NCBI GenBank assembly: GCA_016706425.1 | Contig: JADJJR010000001.1 | Coordinates: forward strand, 1,302,001-1,366,000 | Direction of reading: 5' to 3' | Length of the DNA: 64,000 nucleotides | From: Elusimicrobiota bacterium | GTDB lineage: Bacteria > Elusimicrobiota > Elusimicrobia > FEN-1173 | Part shown: one piece after another, positions 52,124 through 59,432 of the stretch | Position numbering within the stretch: the stretch's first letter is position 1 | Layout: every line of letters begins with the position of its first letter | Translations under genes and position numbers: made by a program | The notes under the pieces: generated by a model | Told to the model about the DNA's origin: nothing | The model's input: only the letters and a program-made list of their open reading frames with translations | Databases searched by the model: none

Positions 52124-52851
52124 ATCGGCCCGTTTTGTCCCGAAAAGTGATTTCGGGTTTGTTCTTGATCGACAAACCCAAGGGGCCCACCTCCCACGAC
52201 GCCGTGCTTTGGGCACGTCGGGTGTTGGACACGGGGGACGTGGGCCACTGCGGGTCCCTCGACCCCATGGCGACGGGTCTGTTGCTTTTGGTGGTGGGGG
52301 AAGCGCGATCGCTTCAGAATCTTTACATGACCGAACGTAAGACCTACGCCGGTGTGATCCGCCTGGGCGCGGTCACCACCACGGACGATTTGGACGGGGC
52401 GCCGTTGCCCCGGGTGTTCGCGAAAAAAGTCGAGGAAGTGAGCGAGGCCGAGGTCCGGGCCGCCCTGGCCCGTTTCGTTGGTCCCCTCCGCCAGGAGGTC
52501 CCCACCTACTCGGCCGTCAAGTGGAAAGGCAAACCCCTTTACCATTGGGCGCGCAAAGGAGTGCCCGTGGAGCGGCCCGTCAAAGAGGTGGCCGTGCACG
52601 CCCTGTCTTTGCTTTCCTACACATCCCCGGACGCGGCGTTCCGGGTGGACTGCTCCAAGGGGTTCTACGTCCGCGCGCTGGCGCGGGATCTGGGCGAAGC
52701 CCTCGGCGTCGGCGGCACCCTGGCGGAGCTGCGCCGCGAAACCATCGGGCCCCACCGCGTCGAAAACGCCTACCCCTGGCGGGACCGGGCGGAGCTGGAC
52801 CCGGCGGCCTTCGAACGGTCTTTCATCCCCATCGAAAAACTTTCCGCGTGA
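52120..52851 (+). CDS. truB: tRNA pseudouridine-55 synthase TruB
   Basis: TruB makes pseudouridine 55 in the tRNA T-loop. The 243-residue protein has LIDKPKGPTSHDAV, the catalytic GHCGSLDPMATG (Asp near residue 48), TKxY-like RKTYAGVIRLG and CSKGFYVRALARDLGE. It lacks a long PUA domain, which is common in shorter TruB proteins. Confidence 0.97.
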   Translation: MNRPVLSRKVISGLFLIDKPKGPTSHDAVLWARRVLDTGDVGHCGSLDPMATGLLLLVVGEARSLQNLYMTERKTYAGVIRLGAVTTTDDLDGAPLPRVFAKKVEEVSEAEVRAALARFVGPLRQEVPTYSAVKWKGKPLYHWARKGVPVERPVKEVAVHALSLLSYTSPDAAFRVDCSKGFYVRALARDLGEALGVGGTLAELRRETIGPHRVENAYPWRDRAELDPAAFERSFIPIEKLSA

Positions 52852-53738
52852 AACCCGTTGTTCTCACCCTGGGCACCTTCGACGGCGTCCACCGCGGCCA
52901 CCAGGCCCTCCTGGCCCGGGCGCGCCAACGCGCCCACGCTTTGAAGGGCGAGGTTTTGGCGGTCGCCTTCGAAAGGCCCCCGCGCGTCTTTTTCCGGCCG
53001 GACACGGTCGTCCCCGGTTTAACGACCCCGACCGAGAAGGAAGAATGGCTTCGGCGGTACGGGGCGGACCGGGTGGAACACCTTCGGTTCGGGCCCGCGC
53101 TTGCCCGCCGCTCCGCGCGCGAATTCCTCGAGAGGGACATCCTGCGGCGCTGGAAGGCGCGGGAGGTCGTGGTCGGCTTCAATTTCTTTTTTGGCCGGGG
53201 CCGCGAAGGGCACCCCGGGTGTCTGAAAAAGGAAGGGCCCCCTCGGGGGCTGCGGGTGCACGCGGTGCCGGCTCTTCTGGACCGGGGGGAGACCGTTTCT
53301 TCGGGGAGAATTCGCGCCCGGCTCGCCGTCGGGGATTTGGCCGCCGCGCACCGCGCCCTGGGGCATCCCTACACGCTCGTGGCGGACGTGCAACGGGGCC
53401 GGGGCTTGGGGCGTCGGTTGGGCTACCCCACGGCCAACTTGAAAGTCGACCGTGAGAAATTGTTGCCGCCGGGCGTCTACGCCGTGCGCGTGGACGTGCC
53501 CAACGGGGTGCGGCGGGGGGGCGTTTTGAACGTCGGAACCCGTCCCACCGTGTCGAAGCGGGGCCGCCCCGTCGCCGAAGTGCACATCCTCGATTACACC
53601 GGGCGACTGACGGGACGACGCCTGCGGTTGGAGTGGGTGGCGTTTTTGCGCCCCGAGAAACGTTTCGCCTCCCTCGCGGCGTTGCGCGCCCAAATCGCCC
53701 GGGACGAAGCCCGCGCCCGCCGGTTGCTTTTCGCCTGA
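52848..53738 (+). CDS. ribF: Bifunctional riboflavin kinase/FAD synthetase
   Basis: RibF phosphorylates riboflavin and adenylylates FMN. The 296-residue protein has the adenylyltransferase motifs LGTFDGVHRGHQALL and VVVGFNFFFGRGREG, then the kinase domain with LGYPTANL and GVLNVGTRPTV. GTG start overlaps truB. It closes the rimP operon. Confidence 0.97.
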   Translation: MKPVVLTLGTFDGVHRGHQALLARARQRAHALKGEVLAVAFERPPRVFFRPDTVVPGLTTPTEKEEWLRRYGADRVEHLRFGPALARRSAREFLERDILRRWKAREVVVGFNFFFGRGREGHPGCLKKEGPPRGLRVHAVPALLDRGETVSSGRIRARLAVGDLAAAHRALGHPYTLVADVQRGRGLGRRLGYPTANLKVDREKLLPPGVYAVRVDVPNGVRRGGVLNVGTRPTVSKRGRPVAEVHILDYTGRLTGRRLRLEWVAFLRPEKRFASLAALRAQIARDEARARRLLFA

Positions 53739-53757
53739 AATTCGTTATCCTTAAAAC

Positions 53758-54369
53758 ATGACACTTCAACTCAAAGCCCTGTGGGGCCTCACGGCGGCGG
53801 TCTTCGTTTGGTCCGCCGCGGACCCGAAGGACGGTTTGACCTGGGTCATGGAAGTCGCCCCGGCGGTTGTCGGCGCGGCCGTCCTGTTCGCCCTGCGGCG
53901 GCGGTTTTCTTTGACGCCCCTGGCCCAGGCCTGGGTCGCCCTCCACATGATGGTGTTGATGGTCGGCGGCCATTACACCTACGCCGAGGTCCCCGTTTTC
54001 GACTGGGTCCGCGACGTTTTCCATTTCAAAAGAAACCACTACGACCGGGTGGGCCATTTTTTTCAGGGGTTGGTGCCGGCGCTGCTGTGCCGCGAGATCC
54101 TCCGGCGGCGGGGCGTCCTGGCCCGGCGGGCCTGGTTGCCCTTTGTCGTGGTTTCCTTTGCCCTGGCTTTGAGCGCCGTTTACGAGCTGATCGAGTGGGC
54201 GGCCGCTCTGGTGATGGGGCAGGGGGCCGACGCGTTCCTCGGCACCCAGGGGGATCCCTGGGACACCCAGACCGACATGTTCCTGGCGGGCATCGGGGCG
54301 GCGGCGTCTTTGGTGTTTTTGAGTCGGACCCACGACCGGCAACTGGCGGAGGTCGCGCGTGGCGCGTAA
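53758..54369 (+). CDS. yjdF: YjdF-family (DUF2238) membrane protein
   Basis: The 203-residue protein has five or six membrane helices and the family motifs GGHYTYAEVP, FKRNHYDRVGHFFQGLVPAL, YELIEWAAALVMG and the acidic GTQGDPWDTQTDMFLAG. The several conserved polar residues in membrane-edge positions hint at a metal or small-molecule site, but the function is unknown. TATCCT at 53746-53751 lies six bases before ATG. It overlaps the peptidase gene by 11 bases. Confidence 0.85.
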   Translation: MTLQLKALWGLTAAVFVWSAADPKDGLTWVMEVAPAVVGAAVLFALRRRFSLTPLAQAWVALHMMVLMVGGHYTYAEVPVFDWVRDVFHFKRNHYDRVGHFFQGLVPALLCREILRRRGVLARRAWLPFVVVSFALALSAVYELIEWAAALVMGQGADAFLGTQGDPWDTQTDMFLAGIGAAASLVFLSRTHDRQLAEVARGA

Positions 54370-55168
54370 TTCGATTGTGGCGGTGTTGGTTCTGGCGGCC
54401 TGGAGCGTGGCCCGGGGCGCCGTGGAAAAAAAGGAGGATGTCTCGGTTTTTGCCTCCGGCGCCCCCGTGCTGTCGGCTCATTTCCGCTTGCGTCACGAAG
54501 ACCGGATGGCCCCCGCGGGGGTGGTTTACATGCTCGAAAACCTCCACGCCCGTTTGTCCCTGGACCTGGGCCTGTTCCAGGCGGCGGCCCCCGGCCGCGT
54601 CTTGGACGTTTACCTCTACGCCAGCTCGACGAGTTACCAAAACCGCGCGGCGCCGTCTCCCTGGGCGGCGGCCCACATCCGCGGCGACGCCATTTACGGG
54701 TACGACAGCCCGGCGTTTCAACAGACCTTGGCCCACGAGTTGGGGCACCATTTCTTTGGGGGCTATTTTCTTCTCAAATCCACCGCGCCGCCCCTGTGGC
54801 TGAACGAGGGCGTGGCGCAGATGATGGAATGGGAATACGGAATGGAAAAACAATCCGGCGAGTCGGACCTTTGGTTGAGCCGGGAGGGACCGATTCCTTT
54901 CGACGCTTTTTTGAAATTCACCTACCGCGACGGGACCGCCGACGCGGCCGAAGGGGAGGACGTCACGAAGTGGTACCGGCAGGCCATGAGCGTGACGCGC
55001 TATTTGATGCGGGAGTTTCCGCCGGTGCTGTTCCTTCGCTTCTGCGAGAATTTGCGGGCGGGGAAAAACCTGGACGCGGCGCTCGCCGCCGGTTACGGGG
55101 CGGGTTTGCCCGACGCGGCCGCCCTCGAGCGGCTGTGGCGGGCGTCCCTCGGAAAAAATAATAATTGA
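54359..55168 (+). CDS. Secreted zinc metallopeptidase-like protein (gluzincin pattern)
   Basis: The 269-residue protein has an N-terminal signal peptide (NSIVAVLVLAAWSVARG) and a zinc site HELGHHF (126-132) with the third ligand Glu150 in LNEGVAQMMEWE, the gluzincin layout. The N-terminal half resembles DUF1570-type peptidase-like proteins only loosely. It likely acts in the periplasm on unknown substrates. GTG start overlaps yjdF, suggesting co-translation. Confidence 0.8.
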   Translation: MARNSIVAVLVLAAWSVARGAVEKKEDVSVFASGAPVLSAHFRLRHEDRMAPAGVVYMLENLHARLSLDLGLFQAAAPGRVLDVYLYASSTSYQNRAAPSPWAAAHIRGDAIYGYDSPAFQQTLAHELGHHFFGGYFLLKSTAPPLWLNEGVAQMMEWEYGMEKQSGESDLWLSREGPIPFDAFLKFTYRDGTADAAEGEDVTKWYRQAMSVTRYLMREFPPVLFLRFCENLRAGKNLDAALAAGYGAGLPDAAALERLWRASLGKNNN

Positions 55169-55193
55169 CCGCGAAGGCGATTTCTGTTATGAT
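55165..55193 (+). promoter_or_regulatory. rpsO promoter giving a leaderless or near-leaderless message
   Basis: TTGACC at 55165-55170, a 17-base spacer and TATGAT at 55188-55193. The rpsO ATG is only eight bases after the -10, where transcription should start, and no ribosome site fits between them. Confidence 0.7.
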
Positions 55194-55201
55194 CCCGCCC
55201 G

Positions 55202-55468
55202 ATGATTACTAAAGAACGCAAACACACGATCGTTGCGAAGTTCGGCGTGACCCCCCGCGACACGGGGCGGCCCGCCGTGCAAATCGCGCTCCTGACCGAG
55301 CGGATCAACGGCTTGATGGACCACTTCCGAAAATCCCCCAAGGACCACGCGTCCCGCCGGGGTCTTTTGTTGATGGTCGGTCAGCGCCGTCGGCTTTTGG
55401 CCCATTTGCGCGACAACGAACCCAAACGATACGTGGATATTTTAAAAGAGCTTAACCTCAGAAAGTAG
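55202..55468 (+). CDS. rpsO: 30S ribosomal protein S15
   Basis: The 88-residue S15 matches the family: [46 protein letters not shown] and [14 protein letters not shown]15 binds 16S rRNA early in assembly. The predicted promoter puts its start codon at or next to the transcript 5' end. pnp follows after a 143-base structured gap, as in many bacteria. Confidence 0.98.
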   Translation: MITKERKHTIVAKFGVTPRDTGRPAVQIALLTERINGLMDHFRKSPKDHASRRGLLLMVGQRRRLLAHLRDNEPKRYVDILKELNLRK

Positions 55469-55498
55469 CGCGGCGGTCGCGGACGCGATCGGCGGTTT

Positions 55499-55592
55499 GG
55501 ACTCAGCAGGGATGTAATGGCCGGGGCGAAAGCCCGGGCGATTAAATCCCTTCCCCCAAATCCCGAGAGTCCGCGCCCCGCGCTCTTTTTTT
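55499..55592 (+). ncRNA. Structured rpsO-pnp intergenic RNA with terminator-like end
   Basis: GGACTC (55499-55504) pairs with GAGTCC (55567-55572). Inside, GGGAT (55509-55513) pairs with ATCCC (55546-55550) and encloses GGGC-GAAA-GCCC (55524-55535). Directly after comes GCGC-CCC-GCGC (55573-55583) and TCTTTTTTT. The closing GAGTCC arm abuts the small GC hairpin, so the fold could influence termination before pnp. In Escherichia coli this position carries the rpsO terminator and the pnp leader cut by RNase III. The rest of the 55469-55611 gap holds the pnp ribosome site AAGGAG. Confidence 0.5.
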
Positions 55593-55611
55593 ACCCCAAG
55601 GAGACACACCG

Positions 55612-57921
55612 ATGTTTGAAAACGTTGAACGACCTTCCATTCAAGTGGGCGACCGCACGATTCAATTTGAAGTCGGCCGCGTGGCCCGGCAGGCCGCCGG
55701 CGCCTGTCTGGTGCGCATGGGCGACACCGTGGTCCTCGTGGCCGCGGCGAACGGCAACAAGCCCCGCGAAGACCGTGATTTTTTCCCGTTGACCGTCGAT
55801 TACCGCGGCCGGACTTACGCCGCGGGACGCATCCCCGGCGGGTTCTTTAAGCGCGAGGGCAAGGCCCGCGACAGCGAAATTTTGGCCGGCCGCCTGATCG
55901 ACCGCTCCTGCCGTCCCCTTTTCCCGGAACACCTCCGCTTGGAAGTCACAATCGCGGCGATTCCCGTCTCCCACGACGGGGCCCACGACCCGGACATCCT
56001 CGCCATGTTGGGCGCCTCGGTGGCGCTCGGTATGTCGTCGCTTCCTTGGGCCGGCCCCATCGGGGCCGTCCGCCTCGGGCGGATTGACGAACGCTTCATC
56101 TTGAACCCCACCCTGGATGAGCAGGAGCGCAGCACGCTTGACCTCATCGTGGCGGGTAAAAAAGGTTCGATCCTGATGGTCGAATCGGGCAGCCACGAAT
56201 TGAGCGAAGAGCTTTTGATCGAAGCCCTGCGGATCGCCCAGCAGGAAATCGACAAGCTTTGCGACCTCCAGACCGAACTTTTCAAGAAAGTTGGCAAGCC
56301 CAAAATGACCGTGCCCCCGCCCGCCGTCGACGCCACGCTCGCCGCCAAGGTGGGCGAGTTGGCCCGCGGCCGCACCGCGGAGGCCATGAAGACCGCCGAC
56401 AAGCACGCCCGCGAGAACGCCATCGACGCCATCGTCGCCGAGACCCAGGCGAACCTGGCCGGGGAATTCCCGGACCAGACCGGCGTCATCAACGGCTTGT
56501 TGGCGACCCTGGAATACGAGGAAGCCCGCAAACTGATCTTGAACGAAAACCGCCGCACCGACGGTCGCGGTTTCGAGGAAATCCGTCCGATCCACATCGA
56601 CACGGGCGTCCTGCCCCGGGCCCACGGGTCCGTCATCTTCACCCGCGGCCAAACCCAGGCCCTGGCCACGGTGACCCTGGGGTCTCCGGCCGACCAACAG
56701 ATCATGGACGAACTGGAAGGGGAGTTCAAAGAGCGCTTTATGCTGCACTACAACTTCCCCGGTTTCTCCACGGGCGAGCCCAAAGCCGAGCGCGGTCCCG
56801 GCCGCCGGGAGATCGGCCACGGCGCCTTGGCGCGGCGCGCGCTGTTGCCCCTGCTGCCCGAACCGGACACCTTCCCGTACACCATTCGCATCGTCTCCGA
56901 CATCTTGGAATCCAACGGGTCCTCCTCAATGGCCTCGGTGTGCGGCGGTTCGTTGGCTCTGTTTGACGCCGGCGTGCCGATGAAGCGCCCCTGCGCCGGG
57001 ATCGCCATGGGCTTGATCAAGGAAGGCGACCGCTGGGCGGTGCTCACCGACATCCTGGGAATGGAAGACCACCTGGGGGACATGGACTTTAAAGTCACCG
57101 GCACCACGGAGGGCGTGACGGCCCTTCAAATGGACATCAAGATCGAGGGCATCTCGATCGAAATCATGACGAAAGCCCTCGAACAGGCCAAGCGCGCCCG
57201 CCTCTTCATTCTCGATAAGATGGCGGCGGCGTTGCCAACCCCGCGCCCCGATATGGCGGCCCACGCCCCGCGCATGGAAGTCTGCCAGATCCCCGTGGAC
57301 AAAATCGGCGCCCTCATCGGCCCCGGCGGCAAAAACATCCGGCGCATCATCGAAGAGACCGGTGCCCAGGTGGATGTGGAAGACGACGGGAAGGTGTACA
57401 TCACCGCCGTGGACCGCGCCTCCCTGGAGACCGCCAAACGCCAGGTGGAGTCCTACGGCGCGGAGGTTGAAGTGGGGAAAATTTACACCGGCACGGTGGT
57501 CCGCATCATGCCGCGCCTCGGCGCCTTCGTCGAGGTCATTCCCGGCAAGGACGGATTGATCCACATCTCCCAGCTCGACGTGAACCGCGTGGAGCGCGTG
57601 GAGGACGTGGTGAAGGTCGGCGACCAGGTCGAGGTGAAGGTCCTCGAGGTCGACAGCCAAGGCCGCGTGAACCTCTCGCGCAAAGCCGTCCTCAAACCGG
57701 GCTCCGAACTCGAAACGCCCCTGCCATCGCAACGCGGCGCGGGGCGCGGCGGGGACGAACGGCGCGGGGGACGGGACCGATTCGATCGCGGCCCACGCCG
57801 CGACCGTGGCGGCGACCGCGGCGGTGAGCGGATGGAACAGCGCGCTCCGGTCGAACAACGCGCTCCGGTCGAACGGCGCGGTCCGGAAACCACGAGCGGC
57901 GGCGAACGCGGGTATTTGTAA
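55612..57921 (+). CDS. pnp: Polyribonucleotide nucleotidyltransferase (PNPase) with Arg/Gly-rich tail
   Basis: PNPase degrades RNA phosphorolytically. The 769-residue protein has two RNase PH domains (first with FFPLTVDYRGRTYAAGRIPGG; second with GRGFEEIRPIHI, FTRGQTQ and the SNGSSSMASVCGGSLALFDAG core), a KH domain (IGPGGKNIRRIIEETGAQ, near 565) and an S1 domain (about 622-690, GTVVRIMPRLGAFVEV). A tail of about 65 residues is Arg/Gly/Asp-rich and ends with a repeated QRAPVE unit. AAGGAG precedes ATG. Confidence 0.98.
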   Translation: MFENVERPSIQVGDRTIQFEVGRVARQAAGACLVRMGDTVVLVAAANGNKPREDRDFFPLTVDYRGRTYAAGRIPGGFFKREGKARDSEILAGRLIDRSCRPLFPEHLRLEVTIAAIPVSHDGAHDPDILAMLGASVALGMSSLPWAGPIGAVRLGRIDERFILNPTLDEQERSTLDLIVAGKKGSILMVESGSHELSEELLIEALRIAQQEIDKLCDLQTELFKKVGKPKMTVPPPAVDATLAAKVGELARGRTAEAMKTADKHARENAIDAIVAETQANLAGEFPDQTGVINGLLATLEYEEARKLILNENRRTDGRGFEEIRPIHIDTGVLPRAHGSVIFTRGQTQALATVTLGSPADQQIMDELEGEFKERFMLHYNFPGFSTGEPKAERGPGRREIGHGALARRALLPLLPEPDTFPYTIRIVSDILESNGSSSMASVCGGSLALFDAGVPMKRPCAGIAMGLIKEGDRWAVLTDILGMEDHLGDMDFKVTGTTEGVTALQMDIKIEGISIEIMTKALEQAKRARLFILDKMAAALPTPRPDMAAHAPRMEVCQIPVDKIGALIGPGGKNIRRIIEETGAQVDVEDDGKVYITAVDRASLETAKRQVESYGAEVEVGKIYTGTVVRIMPRLGAFVEVIPGKDGLIHISQLDVNRVERVEDVVKVGDQVEVKVLEVDSQGRVNLSRKAVLKPGSELETPLPSQRGAGRGGDERRGGRDRFDRGPRRDRGGDRGGERMEQRAPVEQRAPVERRGPETTSGGERGYL
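57836..57891 (+). repeat. 18-bp coding repeat in the PNPase tail
   Basis: The unit around CGCGCTCCGGTCGAACAA occurs twice in near-identical form with a third diverged copy (CGCGGTCCGGAA...). It encodes the QRAPVE repeats near the PNPase C-terminus and points to slippage within the tail. Confidence 0.7.
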
Positions 57922-57944
57922 AAACCATTCGGGGGAGTGCAGGC

Positions 57945-58421
57945 ATGAGCGAATCCACCGACAACACGACGCCCGGCGGTCCCGACGCGCTGCAACGGTA
58001 TTACGCGTTGATGCGCGAGCGGGACCTCTCGGAACTTGAGATTCGTGACGGCGATTTTTACTTGAAATTGTCGCGGGCCGTGGCCGCGCCGATGGCGTGG
58101 CATCCGCCGGCGCACCCCACGCACGCCGCCGTCGCGGCGGCCCCCGCCGCGGCGGCGGCCGTTCCGGCCAAGCCCGCGGGTCATCCGGTGGCTTCGCCCT
58201 TAGCGGGCGTGTTCTACCGATCACCCAGCCCCAGCACGCCCCCCTTCGTCAAAGAAGGCGACAAAGTCGCTTTCGGCGACGTGCTCTGCATCGTCGAAGC
58301 CATGAAAGTGATGAACGAAATTCGCGCCGATCGACCCGGCGTTCTGCGCAAGATCGTGGCGGAAAACGGGAAACCCGTGTCCGCCGGCCAGGACCTGTTT
58401 CTCCTCGATCCGCTCCCCTAA
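57945..58421 (+). CDS. accB: Biotin carboxyl carrier protein of acetyl-CoA carboxylase
   Basis: AccB carries biotin-bound carboxyl in fatty acid synthesis. The 158-residue protein has an N-terminal dimer region (LQRYYALMRERDLSELEI), an Ala/Pro linker and a biotinyl domain with GVFYRSPSPSTPPFVKEGD and the biotin lysine Lys121 in EAMKVMNEI. The accC gene that normally follows is absent; a winged-helix gene comes next. Confidence 0.96.
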   Translation: MSESTDNTTPGGPDALQRYYALMRERDLSELEIRDGDFYLKLSRAVAAPMAWHPPAHPTHAAVAAAPAAAAAVPAKPAGHPVASPLAGVFYRSPSPSTPPFVKEGDKVAFGDVLCIVEAMKVMNEIRADRPGVLRKIVAENGKPVSAGQDLFLLDPLP

Positions 58422-58430
58422 CCGTCCGCC

Positions 58431-58631
58431 ATGTGGCACGAGATCGGCCAGACGGCGGGGCGCGTGGTGCAGTATCTTGAGGAGCACCCCGACGCCTCCA
58501 CTCTGCAGATCCGGTCGTCCCTCAAAATCACGCAAACCCTCCTTTTTCTCTCCCTCGGGTGGTTGTCGCGGGAGGGGCGCGTGGATTTGGTTTATCGCGA
58601 CCGGGGGTATTGGGTGACGACCAAACGATGA
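58431..58631 (+). CDS. Small winged-helix protein (DUF2582-like)
   Basis: The 66-residue protein is a single winged helix: IGQTAGRVVQYLEEHPDASTLQI, a recognition-helix region (TQTLLFLSLGWLSREGRV) and a wing (DLVYRDRGYWVTT). It resembles the DUF2582 family, whose members may bind nucleic acid. It lies between accB and uppP, overlapping the latter by four bases. Confidence 0.8.
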   Translation: MWHEIGQTAGRVVQYLEEHPDASTLQIRSSLKITQTLLFLSLGWLSREGRVDLVYRDRGYWVTTKR

Positions 58632-59425
58632 TCGACACGGCCACGGCGGTCTTGCTGGGCGTCGTGCAAGGCCTCACCGAATTCCTTCCCGTCTCTTCCG
58701 ACGGGCACCTCACCCTCTTTCAAGCTTCGCTCAACCTGGATGGTCACACCTTGGCGTTGGACGTGGCCCTTCACGTCGGGACCCTGTTGGCGATGGTCCT
58801 CTTTTTCCGCGCGGACCTCGGCCGGGTGATCGCCGGATTGCTCGGTCCCCGGGATCCGGCCCGGGCGGCGGACCGCCGGTTGCTGGTCTTAATCCTGGCG
58901 GCGACCTTTGTGACGGGCGTCATCGGCCTGGCCCTCAAGCCGCTCGTGGAGCGTTTAACGGCCTCCTACGGGGCCGCGGCGATCGGCTTTTTTTTCACAA
59001 CCCTCGTTTTGCTCCGCGGCGAACGCGCGGGCCGGCGGACCGATCGTTCGGGGGATCCCTCCAACGTTCCGGTTTGGCACGCGCTCGCGATCGGCGCCGC
59101 CCAGGGGCTGGCGGTTTGGCCGGGGCTGTCCCGGAGCGCCTCCACCATCAGCGTCGCGTTGGCGTTGGGGTGGACGTGGCCGGCGGCCGGTCGGTTCAGT
59201 TTTTTGGCGGCCATGCCGGCCATCGCCGGCGCGACCCTGCTCACGGCGCGCGACATGAAGGCCCTGCCCCTGGCCCCAACGATGGTGGGCCTCGTCACCG
59301 CCTTCATCGTGGGCTGGTTCGCTTTGGCTTTGCTGATGAAATTCTTGGCCGCGCGACGGTTGTGGCCCTTCGCCCTCTATACAATGGGACTGACGCTTTT
59401 TGCCCTCTTCAAAAGTGTAAAATAA
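58628..59425 (+). CDS. uppP: Undecaprenyl-diphosphate phosphatase (BacA family)
   Basis: UppP recycles the C55 carrier by dephosphorylating undecaprenyl diphosphate. The 265-residue membrane protein has the signature VVQGLTEFLPVSSDGHL and the second active-site motif LAVWPGLSRSASTIS. The C-terminal stop lies within a TAAAAT box close to ftsK. It completes, with uppS, the lipid-carrier cycle in this window. Confidence 0.97.
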   Translation: MIDTATAVLLGVVQGLTEFLPVSSDGHLTLFQASLNLDGHTLALDVALHVGTLLAMVLFFRADLGRVIAGLLGPRDPARAADRRLLVLILAATFVTGVIGLALKPLVERLTASYGAAAIGFFFTTLVLLRGERAGRRTDRSGDPSNVPVWHALAIGAAQGLAVWPGLSRSASTISVALALGWTWPAAGRFSFLAAMPAIAGATLLTARDMKALPLAPTMVGLVTAFIVGWFALALLMKFLAARRLWPFALYTMGLTLFALFKSVK

Positions 59426-59432
59426 CGAACTC

